Translations under genes and position numbers: made by a program
Assembly: GCA_963932145.1 (NCBI GenBank)
Contig: OZ010577.1
Location: 21,070,789 to 21,134,788, forward strand
Length of the DNA stretch: 64,000 nt
Source of the DNA: Acanthosepion lycidas
Taxonomy: Eukaryota; Mollusca; Cephalopoda; Sepiida; Sepiidae
Direction: 5' to 3'
Shown: piece by piece, positions 1 through 12,215 of the stretch
How positions within the stretch are numbered: the stretch's first letter is position 1
Layout: each line of letters begins with the position of its first letter
The notes under the pieces: model-generated
Told to the model about the DNA's origin: nothing
Seen by the model: the letters and a program-made list of their open reading frames with translations, nothing else
Database searches by the model: none

Positions 1-110
1 TTATCCACATTAACGAGCACTTGAATAAGACCAGAAAGCACAACATCTGAAATGTTGTGATAATAACAACAAAATGAGGACAATAAACTGCATGTAAATA
101 ATGATAACTC
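1..110 (+). repeat. SINE-W tail fragment
   Basis: The tail reads through 'gttgtgataataacaacaa', 'atgaggacaata' and 'gtaaataatg', which matches the 3' parts of the copies at 19.7-20.3, 23.2 and 51.3 kb. The head lies outside the window or is lost. Identification rests on comparison within this window only. Confidence 0.6.
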
Positions 111-349
111 CTCATACCAGAAATTCTGACAGAAATATAGCAGTCTTCTAAGGAAATATTACAAAGAAACCATTCTTATTGCTATGTTACTGTCATAATT
201 AGTGACCTTCTTAGGGAATGCTGAACAGAAGCCTTCATCCATAGCGTTATATTGTTCTCATTTCTATGTCAGTTTTAGTGTTATTCTAAAAATATTTCAA
301 AGTCAATAAATGTCAGTTCTACCTTATAATGCTCACTGCTTCCATACTA

Positions 350-650
350 TGTATTTCTGATGTATCCATAGATTCCTTTTATTTACTATCTGTGAATTGC
401 CATAAGTTCTTGAGAAATACAGTGGCATGATTTCCATTAGCTTTTACACAGTTCGTAATTCAAAGTAGTCCTTTTCCTTGACAAGTTGCCACTTAAGGCT
501 AGAAAATCCAGTCTACACTGGTATTTAACCCATAGTGACGAGAGACAAGATGTATTCATGTCTTTCCCAAGGGTGAAAGGTGGAATTTGAATTCAATCCT
601 CTAATTCCACTTTCCATTCTGATAATAACTAAGTTTTACTGACAGAGTTA
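350..650 (-). repeat. SINE-X copy, tRNA-headed SINE core and tail
   Basis: Read on the minus strand it contains the core 'cccttgggaaag', then 'tatgggttaaata', 'tctagcctta', and the X tail 'ggcaattcacagatagtaa'. These match the copies near 21.8 and 42.1 kb in the same order. The tRNA-like head is degraded; a B-box-like 'gaattcaaattcc' remains near 590. Non-coding retroposon, normally transcribed by RNA polymerase III; this copy looks dead. Confidence 0.65.
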
Positions 651-659
651 TAATTAATA

Positions 660-1685
660 CATTAGTTTTGCAGCAAGACCAATATTCAAAAGGAGTGGGC
701 TATTACAAATTCTTTTATGTACTCAATGATGCAAATGACATTTTTTAAGTTTTTTTTAATGTTGAATAGCTAAAGTAAATATTATTAAGCTCCATTCTAT
801 TTTTGGTTTTGATGATGACATCATCAGTTTTTTAAATGAATAGTGATACCAAATAAAGAAATAAAATTCCTCAAATGGAATGTTTACAGTTTATGGTGTC
901 AATATCTAACACTAAGTGGACTGCCATCAGCAGAGAGGTCAGAAGATGAAAATCACTCCTACCACCACACTGAATGTTAGCAGTACTTATCAACACAATC
1001 TTGAGGACAAGATACGTACCTCCACTGATCCACCAAAAAATTAGCATACCATGATGAAAAAAAATGCCCCAAACTTAAACAAAAACAAAGTTTTATTGTC
1101 AAAATCTTTGTCATTATTAAGCAGAAAGAACAAAGAATTTTTTTATCCTTTTTACACTGTTTGAAATTTTGGTTAAGAATCTTGTCTTTTGCACCAACAG
1201 GAGACCAAAGATTAGTAAAGGAAATTTTAGTGTCTTTTTTGTTTTGAAAAACACACTGATTTGGAAATTCTGGCAAAAATGTAATAATTAGCAGATTTTA
1301 ATGAAACTTTCAGGACTTATTCACAAATGAATGAAAATATTTTAGAAATGTTTTTTATATAGGAAATCTTTATAAAAATATTTTTTCCCACATCTGTTTC
1401 CCAACATTTATTTAATTTTATGAAGTTTCGAGAAATTAAATTTTGTAGCACTTAATGTTTATATTACTTATAAGCAAAAGTACTTGGAGAATTTAAATCA
1501 TAATTCTTTTTCATAAAACAGGACCCCTAGTTACCAAAAATCTGCTCTGACTCATAAAAAAATGCAATAAAACTAAGGCATTTTTTAGTTAGAAAATCTA
1601 TTACTTGCATTTATGAGTAAGATATATTATGGACACTATTAAGATGCTCAGTGTTGCCTTGCTGTGATGGCAAAAAAACAGGAAG
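660..1685. other. Unassigned AT-rich DNA
   Basis: I see homopolymer A/T runs and short random reading frames, but no motif, splice-supported exon or repeat shared with the rest of the window. Confidence 0.5.
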
Positions 1686-1689
1686 CAAC

Positions 1690-2065
1690 AGTCTACTGGT
1701 GGCAAGATTTGGAAGCTCCTTCTGTATGGGGAACTGGACACTGGCAAGAGGACAACCTAATCTTTGCTTCAAGGATGTCTGAAAAATATGAAGGAGATGG
1801 ATACTGAAAGGTGAGAAGACATGGCCAACAATTCTTCATGCTGAGGGGAGAAGAAATGGAGGCTTGCTGCTGGAGGGAAGTGTGCTTGAAGGAAAGAAAA
1901 CAACACAGTGACATCAGGGGAAAGTGTCTTCACATTCAATGGTTGCTATCATAACTGTCACACCTGTGTGGGCCTGTACAGCCATAACAGATACTACGCT
2001 ACCATCAGCAACTGAGGCATAACATTTTTGGTACAGATCCACAGATGCTCAAGACTGATGGATGC
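1690..2065 (+). pseudogene. LINE-D 3' end remnant
   Basis: Conceptual translation with frame changes gives LLYGELDTGKRTT, then a region ending CVGLYSHNR. That order (tail of the reverse transcriptase region, then a C-terminal zinc-finger-like GLYSHxR) is typical of a group of invertebrate non-LTR retrotransposons and resembles 8.5-9.6 kb here. Stops and frameshifts are frequent, so it is dead. Only the last few hundred bases of the LINE are present, as expected from 5' truncation. Confidence 0.5.
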
Positions 2066-2089
2066 CAAATGTCTTAAAAAATGTTTTTT

Positions 2090-2645
2090 CAATAAATTTT
2101 TACAAGAATTGTTTTCCATTTTTTAAAAATTATAATATATAGTATGAGACAAGGTTAAATTACAGGTCTGTAATTGTGTGTGTTTTTTCAAAAATTCTTT
2201 TAAAATTTTAGCCATTCATTTTTTAAAATTTTTCAATTAACTTAAATTAAACCTTTTTTGTTTGAAAAGAGCAAGACATCTTATTTTGATTTAAAATCCT
2301 CAAAAATATTATTGGTTCATAAAAATTCAGTAGAGGTCAAGGATCATTAGAAATAGGTAAATCAAAAAGAAACACCAATGACTAGATAACTCTCATGTTT
2401 GTTCATTATAAGGCACTGTTTCAGCTTCTCAAAACCTTTTAAAAACTTGAAAGATTTTTCTTGGAACTTATAATGACAACTTTTGTTTTCACAGTAACAT
2501 CAAGGAAATGCTGTGTTTTTATACATGCAAACACATATTTTTAGGATAGTTATGGAAATTTAAGTTTCTTATTCAAATATATCAGTTAACTCATAACACT
2601 GAGCATTAACTTTTAAATGTCTGCTTAAATATCTTTTTTATTTTT
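2090..2645. other. Unassigned AT-rich DNA
   Basis: Mostly A/T runs. Nothing recognisable on either strand. Confidence 0.5.
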
Positions 2646-3100
2646 TTTAATCATTTAACTCCAAGCAAGGTGATAAAGCCACTAAGATACAAAGCGTTAT
2701 TGGGGTGAAAGAGAATGAGAAGACGTTAGTAAGGATAAAGGATAAAAAAAGAACAGGATCCAGGAAGACAGGTGATGGTGATTCGCGCTGCATTTAAATT
2801 TTTGAAGATCACAGGTGACAGAAGCAAGAAACTGGAAGAGAGTTCAACAGGTGAGAAATGTTAGAAAAGAAACTATTAGAAAAGAAGTTATGGTTACATG
2901 TAGCAAATTCAATAATAAAATAATGAGACCTAACAGCCAATGTAGTAGTGTTCTTAAATTCACATGGTCAAGTTAGCAAGGAAAAGAGATCATTAGAACA
3001 ATGGCCATGAAAATATTTATGGAAAAGACAGGGAAGCTATGTCATGTCAGTGAGAAAGTGACTAAAGTCAAGATGCCAGGTCAGGACTGATAACATTACA
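2645..3100 (-). pseudogene. LINE-B 3' end, 5'-truncated
   Basis: On the minus strand, broken translation gives segments such as SFPYKYFHGHCSNDL and LLNSLPVSCF, followed by the LINE-B 3' end (roughly 'ttgcttggagttaaatgatt') next to a T-run on the plus strand. This is the order seen in the C-terminus of CR1-like reverse transcriptases. Family-level matches lie at 5.7, 33.8, 45.2, 58.2 and 62.8 kb. No catalytic RT motif is retained. Confidence 0.6.
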
Positions 3101-3440
3101 GACCCTTCTTTTGATTTTGTTGAGAATCTTGAAATATATCGCTGAAACACCAGACTAGATAATGCAGTAATATTCAATGTACAGATGAATGGTAGATTTA
3201 TAAATGTAAATTGTTTAGAAATTTTAGAGGACAAACTATCCAAGTTCCATAGCTGTCAATATTGAACTTTGATAGATGGCACCCTAGTGATAATAACAGA
3301 ACATTGTATATTTTGTTTTAATTCAATTTTCATCTTATATGCTGGCAAATACATGAATCAATTCTTGTTTGTTAATCAAATATTGATTAAATATTCAAAT
3401 GTCCTTGTGAAATTCATGAATCCAATTCTACCACACCTTG
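3100..3440. other. Unassigned DNA
   Basis: No motif or shared repeat seen. Confidence 0.45.
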
Positions 3441-3444
3441 GGTA

Positions 3445-3446
<2 letters not shown>

Positions 3447-3476
<30 letters not shown>

Positions 3477-3620
3477 ATTATTTTTACGTGGAGACATTTC
3501 ACCTTGCAGAGCAGTCCATTTTGTTGGGCTGGGCTGGCAACCCAGACATGTACAAATCTAATTTGTACTGAAACCATATTAGCATCACTTGCTGTATCTG
3601 CTATTCTATATTCCATAAGA
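3447..3620. repeat. (AAT)n microsatellite plus a G/C-richer unclassified segment
   Basis: About eight AAT units (3447-3471) abut a segment with 'gggctgggctggcaaccc', locally richer in G/C than its surroundings. It could be the remnant of a SINE body, but I find no clear A or B box and no second copy in this window. Confidence 0.4.
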
Positions 3621-3799
3621 AGTCAGAAGGAACATTTTAGTAACAATCAAATATAAGATTACTTATAAATATGTTTTTAAGAATTACTTTTATCTTTTTG
3701 TTTCAAAGAAAGTTAAAACATGTATATATTCCCTGAAATATATCTTTAGACAAAAGGAAAACTGGAACAAACTTAGAGTGAGGAAGTAGTCAGTAAGAT

Positions 3800-4050
3800 C
3801 TAAATATACTGAAAGACAGCACAGCTTCTTTTCAGAATATGGGCACATGGTTCTCCACAACTTCTTGTCCTTTGTAGCTCTTAGTAAGGCTTGTCTTTTC
3901 ATTACCTCTCTCAATCCCTTTTCTTCCATCCATTTACACAAACTTGTTAGGGAAGTTACTCACTGATTTCTTCTATCCCTCTTGCCTTCAATCCTGTGAG
4001 TGCCAGATTCTCCAGGTCTCTTTCCTCATGACACTAGGTTAAATCCTTAT
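3800..4050 (-). pseudogene. LINE-C 3' end
   Basis: The minus strand translates to TSLCKWMEEKGLREV and LLRATKDKKLWR, preceded by a segment reading IEGKRDRR. The same arrangement appears at 17.7 and 60.5 kb. In this LINE group the segment lies just upstream of the ORF2 stop. Upstream RT domains are absent. Confidence 0.6.
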
Positions 4051-4507
4051 ATTATCTTCAAAACATTTTCTCCATCCTTATACAAATTTCTCAGATCAAT
4101 TCTAAAGTAAAAGTTTAAAACAATACTCAAATTCAAACTCATAAATATTTGTATAAATTTTTCATTGTAAATTCTCTTAAAAAAAACAAAAAAAAAACAA
4201 AACTATTCTCAAAATTCTAGTATCATGATAAAAAAGAAATTCTAATTTACAGAAATTTATGCAAGAGAGATAATTAATGAGAAATATATTTTTAATTCCC
4301 AATTCTTAATTGTGCACACGACTTTTCTTTTATAACCATTTGTACATCATCAAAGTTTAAGCCATGCTTCTATTGGATTAAGAAAATAAAAAAAATTAAA
4401 TTCCAATTTCTAAATGTTCTAATAACTAATTTAGTCAAAAGTTTAAAAACTGAACTTAATTTGAGCATGTCTATATGTAATATAGTATAAGCACACATAA
4501 TCAATTT

Positions 4508-4552
<45 letters not shown>
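4508..4552. repeat. (AT)n(GT)n microsatellite
   Basis: An AT block is followed directly by a GT block. Confidence 0.95.
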
Positions 4553-4597
4553 ACATACAGGAATAAATTAAATGAAATAAATAAATTAAACAAATAA

Positions 4598-4690
4598 ATA
4601 TTATCTTTCCTACTTATCCTCATTCTCTTCCTCTTCATTCAGTAATCCTCTAACTGGACCTTGTATTGGGTGAACAATTAGTAAAAACCA
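4598..4690 (+). repeat. LINE-A 3' terminal fragment
   Basis: Contains 'ttatctttcctacttatcct' and 'ccttgtattgggtgaacaat', the terminal landmarks seen in longer LINE-A copies (22.3, 30.3, 62.4 kb). Confidence 0.6.
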
Positions 4691-4896
4691 AATGAAATGT
4701 CAGAACTATAAGTAAACTAAAATATTAGCCCTAAGAAATGAACATGGAAGGACTAGTTTCCCCAAGTCCCACCTCCTATAATCCCACAAATCCACTGAAC
4801 CTGAGCAAGTTGTATTGATATATTGTGTAAAAATCACTTGAGGCATAAAACTAACAATTACTATGCAGTAATGACTTCTATATCTACACTATCTTT

Positions 4897-4951
4897 CACT
4901 CTCTCTCTCTCTCTCACACACACACATTATATATATATATATATATATATA
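4897..4951. repeat. (CT)n(CA)n(TA)n compound microsatellite
   Basis: Three dinucleotide blocks in succession. Confidence 0.95.
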
Positions 4952-5604
4952 AAGACATGTCTCTTTAAACAAGTTTTGTCTACTTATTCTTAATAGGATC
5001 CTCTTATATTTATGGATGAGTTCCTTAGTATCCTTACGAAAGGAAGAAAAAAAATTACCATGTTGATGTATATCCATTTTATTTCTGAGTACTTTCGACA
5101 TTAGCACAATGCCATATTCAGGGTCTTGTTTTTGCTTCTTTTTTTTTTACTTGTGAAGTGAAAAATGATAAACTTATGTACTGTACAATTTTAAAATTTT
5201 AAATGGTGTAAGCATACATGTACAATAACATCAAGGGAGGTAACTAAGTTATTGAGAGGTCTATTTTTCAAATACTATTTAAAACTATTAGTTAAAATCT
5301 AGATCTTTTTAAACTATCTACTGCAAACATTTTAAAACATTTGTACAGTATTCATAATTAATTTTCATTAAGGATTAGTTTCAATTTTTTAATATAGATA
5401 CTTCAAGAATTTTTGGTTCATGTTTATTATTTTCATGATGAAGTATAGATGTATTTTCGCCAAGAATTTATGTAAATTGCAAATGTGGACAGGCATGCTG
5501 TTGTAAATGTTGAGGGATGTTAGATGCATCATTCATATGAAAACTCAACTTTCTCGACAATGTACTTGTGGTATGACCAACATATATATTATTTTTTCAG
5601 TTGT

Positions 5605-5680
5605 AGAATATTCTTATCATGGATGAATGGTTTACTTATAAATATATAAGTAAACCATTCATCCATGATAAGAATATTGC
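5605..5680. repeat. Perfect palindrome, 32-bp arms
   Basis: Arms 5607-5638 and 5647-5678 are exact reverse complements (for example 'catggatgaatgg' against 'ccattcatccatg') around an 8-base AT spacer. No transposon end or target duplication is evident. The perfect match suggests recent origin or conversion. Confidence 0.9.
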
Positions 5681-6165
5681 TGCCACACTTTGTCTGGTAC
5701 TCCTGAGAAATTCTTTATAAAATCCAAAGAAGAATCCTGGCATCTTACCATCAGTTACTTTCCCACTGCTGTAATGTAGCTTCCTTGTGCCTTTTTAATA
5801 AATACTTTTATGCTGATTTTTGGATGAACTCCTTGCTATGATACCTAAACTTTATGAATTTAAGTGCAGTACTAGATTGGAAATTAGGTCTCATCATTGT
5901 ATAGATGAAATAACTAAATGTAATAGTATGTCCTATGCTAATAGTTCCTTCTATTAAAATTCTTGCTTTTCCAGCTACTTGCTTCTCAGTTAACTTTGTT
6001 CTTCAAAAATTTGAATGCAATATTAATGGTTACCTTCTGTTTTCTTAACTGTTGTTCTTTTATTGTTCTCTCTCCTTAATAGTATTTTTTTTCTTACATT
6101 CTCTAACACTATTGTATCTTAGTGATTTTATTGTCTTGCTTGGGATAAAAAAATATTTATACAAA
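5680..6165 (+). pseudogene. LINE-B 3' region
   Basis: Begins with a segment that can be read as CCHTLSGTP, continues with CR1-like C-terminal sequence broken by stops, and ends with 'gtcttgcttgggataaaaa', the LINE-B 3' end. It abuts the palindrome at 5605-5680. Confidence 0.5.
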
Positions 6166-6169
6166 AATA

Positions 6170-6655
6170 CTTTGTCTTGCTGGAGAGAATAAGTATAATA
6201 AAATCATTAAGATCATGATCTTAATACAATGAAGTTAAAATATAATTTTCTGAAATATATTTCTAATACTACCATTAAATTTTGATTAGTTTTTCTTTTA
6301 TAACAAATCAAAAATCAGTGCTGAGAGAGCTTCATCCAAGAATTTTTGACAACTTGAAAATGTAACATTTCTTAGAGCAAAAAACAAAAAAAGATGAGAA
6401 AATTTTCGACTACTGTTTTGCATTATGGTTCCAGGTGTTGAAATATGTCTAACTTGGTAAAACTGCTGTCAGTTCTAAGCAAGAAATGTCAGCCATTGAC
6501 ATTCCTATAATTCAAACATGTCACAGGCAAGACATTAATGAATCTAACAAAAAGAACATTGCTATTTTAGAATATTCATTTGCAAACCACCAAAGTTATT
6601 TACAGGGATGTATATAAGTGAATCACTTATTTTTAATTTTAATCAAAATATACAT

Positions 6656-6693
<38 letters not shown>

Positions 6694-7295
6694 CATACAT
6701 ACATACATACATACAGGTAACTTTTAATGTTGTTTAATTTTATTTCAAAGAATTGGCAAATGAGAATGTTCCTCTTTGAAAATTGCCAATGGATGTTGAG
6801 GTTATATAATTTAACATTGAAGATTGATGAGTTGGTTACAGTTTTCTTTTAAACTGCATTCCATTCTCTCTAAATTCTTTGATGTCTAGAATCATGTTTG
6901 CTTTTAATGAGGGAGAGTTGAATGAAATTAGTATTTCTTTGGAAAAGTTTCCAGGCATATGGTTTTTACCATTATAGACACACATGTTCATAAGAGACCC
7001 AACACTTCCCAACACTTTCACAGTAGGTTTCTTCAGTGTAAGAAAGATGATGTTAATAAACTCAAACTTAGTAGAAGCAGAAGTGGATTGCTGAAAGAGA
7101 AGAACAAGAGAAAGAACAAGAGAAAGAAGAAGGTCAAACAAATGTTTAATCATTTCAATCCTACTAGTAACTGTCTAATGTCATATTGAGGTATTTTTCA
7201 CTTTTTCTTTGATTTTATCATGATTCATGTAATTGAAATGAAAATAATTATGGCACCACCATTGAATCCATCATAAAAATGTGGATCTTGCAAAT
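6170..7295. other. Unassigned DNA with a compound microsatellite
   Basis: Holds an (AT)n(ACAT)n microsatellite at about 6658-6716. A 105-codon minus-strand frame at 6836-7153 has no recognisable motif and ordinary AT-rich composition; I do not call it a gene. Confidence 0.5.
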
Positions 7296-7299
7296 GTGA

Positions 7300-7960
7300 A
7301 ACATTTAAAATACCTTGGCATATGAATCAGTTATGACAAATTTAGGATATAAGATAAGGAATTTCAACACAGAATAGGCTGCACTAGAAGTAGTTTAGCC
7401 TAACACCACAAAATGCTATAATTCAAAACATTAACGCAGAGTCATGTTTTTAAATAGCCTTGTCAGACTGAGACTTTCATATGGATGTTATGCATGATAC
7501 TAAACCTTTTGAGAAATATCTAAACTGTCAGTTGTAGTGCAACCACTTTCTAAGATCAATGGTTAAAAATGTCTTTGAGTGAGTAAAGCCTATAGGTTTT
7601 GGCAAAGACCATCCTTCTTTGAACATGGTGGACTGGCGCAACAGAATCACAAACTGTTCCAGATAACAGAAATAGCATCACTTGAGGACTTTCAACAACA
7701 GTAACGGCTAAGATGGATCTCACATGTTAACACAAAGAGAAAATGATGATGACATTCCACACTACTTCAAATAAAAAGAAAGGAAGAAAACTCCCATCAA
7801 TACTGGAAAGAGCAATAACAGCTAATGGATGTGGGAAAACCAATTTTCATGAAAAAAATGGTTTAAATGAAAGATTTTATAAATTTCAACTGAAATCTGT
7901 ACTGGCTGCTTGATCAATGCCTGCTGAATTTTTCTTTATAAGGAAACAGCAAATATTACT
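7300..7960 (+). pseudogene. LINE-E 3' region
   Basis: Broken plus-strand translation gives VMFLNSLVRLRLSYGC, a stretch with FGKDHPSLNMVDWR, then ENDDDIPHYFK. This follows the post-catalytic part of a LINE reverse transcriptase. Parallel segments occur at 36.4-36.8, 37.5-37.7 and 56.1-56.5 kb. Many stops; dead. Confidence 0.55.
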
Positions 7961-8525
7961 GTTACCATAGTAATTTCTCTTCTATTGTCACTTCCCAACT
8001 TCCATTATCTTTAGATTTTATTCCCCTTTAATGTTGTCTTTGATTTCACTATCCACATCTGTGATAGGTGGATATGTTAATCGACTTCATACACCCCTAG
8101 TTATTTACAATGAATATTATAATAGTGTGAAACAGTAAGGACAAAAACAAATGCCCAAAATGTCCATATGAGGTGGAAAACTATTCCCCACCCCAGAAAA
8201 ATATACAAGGAACATCATTAAGTCCACACCCTGATATAGATTTCTTTACTTGAGTTTTGAGCTCAAATTTTCACTCTATAATGGTTGTTCTATGTGATTA
8301 ATATTCACGACTCCAAATTAAGTGCCTTATCAAGGAAGGACTTAGGATGAAAGATATTTATTATCTAAAATAAATGCTTTTTTCATCATGTTGACTTACT
8401 AATGTACTTACAGACCATCAATAATAATAGTGTAACTTTATCTGTGTTGCTTTGTTTCTAAATTTGTAACTTTATATATATATATATATATATATTACGT
8501 ACATTAATATTATATACATCATTAA
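7960..8525. other. Unassigned DNA
   Basis: No recognisable motif apart from a (TA)n tract at 8472-8495. Confidence 0.5.
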
Positions 8526-8529
8526 TATA

Positions 8530-9610
8530 CATAGATGTATGCAAATTATTTGTGATTTGCTGTTTGCTGATGATGCTGTTCTTGTTGCAACATCCTTTGA
8601 TGAGGCTCAACATCTAATAAAGCATTTCTCTGCTGCATGTAAAGCCTTTGGTCTTACACTTAGCATAAAGAAAACTGAAGTAATGGACCAACCTTGTCCT
8701 ACTCCGAAGCAATTCTGAAGTGAGAAACAAAAACCACGGGTCTACAAGTTTCCAGAGAGACTATTGAAAGTAGAAGATAAAGCTCTGAACTGTGTAAAGT
8801 CTTTCACCTATCTTGGTAGCAAAGTCAACTACAGTAAAACTTTAGATGATGAAATCATGCATTGGACTGCTAAGGCTACCAGTGCTTTCGGCAAACTTCG
8901 CCATTGCTTATGAAATGAGCAGGGTATTCGACTGGATATGAAAATTCGGGTTTACAGAACTGTTGTCCTTGCTATCCTTTTGTACGGCTCAGAGTCGTGG
9001 ACTCCATACAGGTACCATGTATGCCAGCTGGATGTTTTCCATAAAAGTTGTCTGCGTGTAGTCTGTGGAGTTAACCTTCAAGATAGGACATCTAACGTAG
9101 ACCTGTTTAACAGGTGTAATATTGGTGGAATCAAGACTTTTCTGATACAGTCTCAGTTATGATGGACTGGTCATGTCTTGAGAATGCCTGATGACAGGAT
9201 ACCCAAGGTCCTAATGTACAGCCAGTTAGATCAGGGCTACAGGAATGTAGAACACCCATGGTTAAGATACAAAGACAAGCTGAAGAGCAACTTGTCAGTT
9301 GTCAATATACCACATAAAACCCTTGGAGCTTAGCCTTGGAGCAGGCAGAATGAAGATCAATGTGTTTTAGTGGACTCAGTAGTTTTCAGTCTGCTTGTCT
9401 GAATCATCTTCAAGAAACGAGAGCAAGATCTAAAATGTCAGACAATCTAACAGTGATCTCATCCCACAATCCTTACTCTTGCTCCATATGTGGTCTCCTT
9501 TGTAAATCACTAGCAGGTCTTAAGCGCCACTTGAAATTATCACACAAAATTTCATAACTGAGTCAATTAAGCTGTCGGATCCTCATACATCAAAATCGAT
9601 GGGAGAGTTC

Positions 9611-9612
<2 letters not shown>
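8530..9612 (+). pseudogene. Non-LTR retrotransposon reverse transcriptase (LINE-D), 5'-truncated and broken
   Basis: Starts near 8553 with FADDAVLVATSFDEA, the catalytic FADD box of a non-LTR reverse transcriptase. It continues with SIKKTEVM, FTYLGSKVN, ATSAFGKLRH, then LLYGSESW, a segment reading WTGHVLRMPDDRIPKVLMY, and RYKDKLKSNL. A zinc finger CSICGLLCKSLAGLKRHLK (C-x2-C, then H-x4-H) lies near 9480-9550. At least five in-frame stops or shifts interrupt it, and the upstream endonuclease and most of the RT are missing. The 3' edge meets a (TA)n tract at 9612-9648. The ORF2 protein nicks DNA and copies its RNA at the nick; this copy cannot. Exact clade not assigned. Confidence 0.85.
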
Positions 9613-9649
<37 letters not shown>

Positions 9650-9650
<1 letters not shown>

Positions 9651-11590
9651 CCTTTAGCATGTTAAATTCTTTCTAGAATTGTTTTCACTGCAACTGCATT
9701 TTTTGAGGCACAAAAACAAGAACACCTACTGTTTTAAAATTGTTATAACTTTCTTTCCATTGTGTATATAGATTTTATTTTTTGTATACTAATAAAAGAA
9801 TGAATAAGTAATATTTTGATGTAATGCATTACATTTTTCATGCATGTTTTGATACTGAAAGCAAAAACAATTGAAACATAAAATAAAAAAACAAATACAT
9901 TAACAATTTAACATAACTGATATCATGGTTATAAAAGCAAAATACTTTTTCATGGTTATATATGAGAAGTCACCAGGATTTGTTTGGTCTTTCTTTCATC
10001 TAACATATTTACAGCAAAATAATAACTTTATTCATATCAATTACAAATAAAGTTATTATTTCAACCTAATAATTTATCTTCAAAAAGGATATCAGGTACA
10101 TCAATAGTTGCCAGTAGCTTCCATAAAATTAGTCAGCCATAGATGATAGTAGTTGCTAGTGGTCATCATCACTTTCCTCCACATCACTAGTGTGGTTGTC
10201 ATCTTTGAACACTTCACTCTCAATATCCACTTGAGTAAAGGCTTCATTGTATGTTGATGCAGCAATTTTTGCTTACAAAAAATCATGAAAAAGTTAATGT
10301 GGGTTTAATTTACGTTGCACCTCATGTAGAGTCTAGAAGAATTCAAAACGGTGTCAGAAAACGAAAGTTTAGCCTCATTCCGAAGCAGTAGAAGGTGATT
10401 TCAAGCTTAAAATACTGGAAATAAAAGTTGACAAGTGTTTACTTATAGCAACTATCCCAAAGTGACAGAATGCACCTGCGGTTGCAAAGGGAGACAACTT
10501 TCACCTCCAACGTGGTAATGGTTAAAGACGAACAAAAACAACTGACAGAACCAACAGGCAACTTGCCAAAACCTAAAACTATTATTCAGATAAAGTCTAC
10601 TTATAAAATTAAAAAAGTGAATCCTGCATTGGTCCAAATCTATAACATTAAGATAGCAAGTGGCATATCCACTATGTTAACTATTAGAACTACAAGGTAA
10701 CAAACAGAAAAATAGTACACGGATACTAAACTTTGGTCATAGGCAAAAGTGTTGTCATAGTTTCTCATGTAGGCATAAAGGGCATGAGTTTTACAAGTTC
10801 TAGTTTTGTTTATAATTTTCCATTTTACTTTTGGTGTTTTATTCATTTCCTTTATACCTACATGAGAAACTACACATTATTAAGTTTCTAAATAATAAAA
10901 ATCTATTAAACAATAGACATGAGTTAACGTTTTTTTGCTGACATCATCAAATCTTTGCATTGAATAATTAGCATATAATTTTTTTAAAAATCCATAGTCC
11001 TAATAAATAGCTTAAATACCTTACAAAAAAGATAACCCTTTATGAAGTCGTCAAAAAACAAATGTTACGGCAGTTTTTTTTTTTTTTTTAATTACACAAA
11101 ACCCTTTCAGAAAAAATAAAATAAAAAAATAAATAAATTTCCATAGACACATAAACCAGTCTAGACAAAATCATCTTCCGTTTTAAATTTAGACACCCCA
11201 ACCTTACCCTGACACCTATGAATGTAATACAAATCATTAACACCCTGCCCCCCTCTTTATATGAACAATCGCCCTGGCTGTTACCATGGAAATTTTGATT
11301 TCAGTAATGAATCTGCTATTAAAACACATAAATTTCAGAAATAAATTATTCCAAAAACAATTTCGCTTGAAGATGGAACAGAGCTTACTTTAATTCAAAT
11401 AATTATATTGAAGTTTTCAGCTCTTGTTTTGAAACATGAGAACTCTTATGTAGTATGTTGGAATCATATTTTTAAATAAATAATTATATTTATGCTCTAC
11501 TTTTGTATCGAGCACTATTTTAAAAAAATAATAACTAAAATACTAAAGAACTTTGGATTATTCACCTAACCAGTTCTTTCCTATTTTCTA
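9650..11590. other. Unassigned DNA with small hairpins
   Basis: Apart from hairpins at 10017-10061 (14-bp arms) and 10758-10874, nothing is recognisable. Short frames on both strands have no known motif. Confidence 0.5.
10758..10874. repeat. Inverted repeat, ~24-bp arms
   Basis: The segment starting 'tagtttctcatgtagg' at 10758 is mirrored by 'cctacatgagaaacta' ending at 10874, with one mismatch over 24 bases. The arms are about 70 bases apart. It may mark the ends of a small non-autonomous element. Confidence 0.6.
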
Positions 11591-11598
11591 TATATTTT

Positions 11599-11656
<58 letters not shown>
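11599..11656. repeat. (CA)n(TA)n(CA)n microsatellite
   Basis: Lies directly beside the mariner remnant at 11660. Confidence 0.95.
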
Positions 11657-11659
11657 AAA

Positions 11660-12209
11660 GTTGATCAAACAAAAAGTATTGGGACTGATGCTATAAAAAG
11701 AAACTACAACATATATCAATTTCTCATTTAATCTCCTTTAAAGCAGTCCCCTTCTGAAACAACTCACTTTATTCAGCATCATTTCCATCAATGCAAGCAT
11801 TTCCGCAAGTATGTTTTTGTTATAGCAAGCAGCTGACTTGTTGTATTCTCTTGGATTTCTTTGACTTCTTGAAATTTTGTTCCTTTCAAGTGGGATTTGA
11901 TTTTTGAAGAGGAAAAAGTTACAAAGCAGAAGATCTGGAGAACATAGTGGATGTTGAACTTGGGGAATGGCCAAAAAATGCTTCACAAGCAATGGTCACT
12001 GGTAGAATCTCTGTAGTGTGATGAGGCAACCACACTCTACACACTTTCCTTCCAAGCACTGCTATAAATAATAGGAGTGAGCAAGAACATTATAATTTAG
12101 TGTGCATGTGTAGCAGAGTTCAAGATCAATCTGTGCCAAGTAGCTTCACTCTGCATACTTTAGCTCCATTATTGTAGCAACAGTCCAAATACTTTTTGAT
12201 CAGACCTCA
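11660..12209 (-). mobile_element. Internally deleted mariner element
   Basis: Ends are imperfect terminal inverted repeats: 'caaaaagtattgggactg' on the left and 'cagtccaaatactttttga' on the right. The minus strand at 11738-11992 codes a transposase C-terminus: FLAIPQVQHPLCSPDLLLCN holds the third catalytic aspartate (SPD) and is followed by a stretch ending LNKVSCFRRG. The N-terminal DNA-binding domain and the first two catalytic aspartates are missing, so at about 550 bp it is less than half the usual ~1.3 kb. It could move only if a transposase were supplied in trans. Confidence 0.8.
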
Positions 12210-12215
12210 TATATG

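Noticed and set aside
6836..7153. 105-codon minus-strand frame
   Set aside because: No recognisable motif or second copy, and AT-rich DNA easily gives frames of this length.
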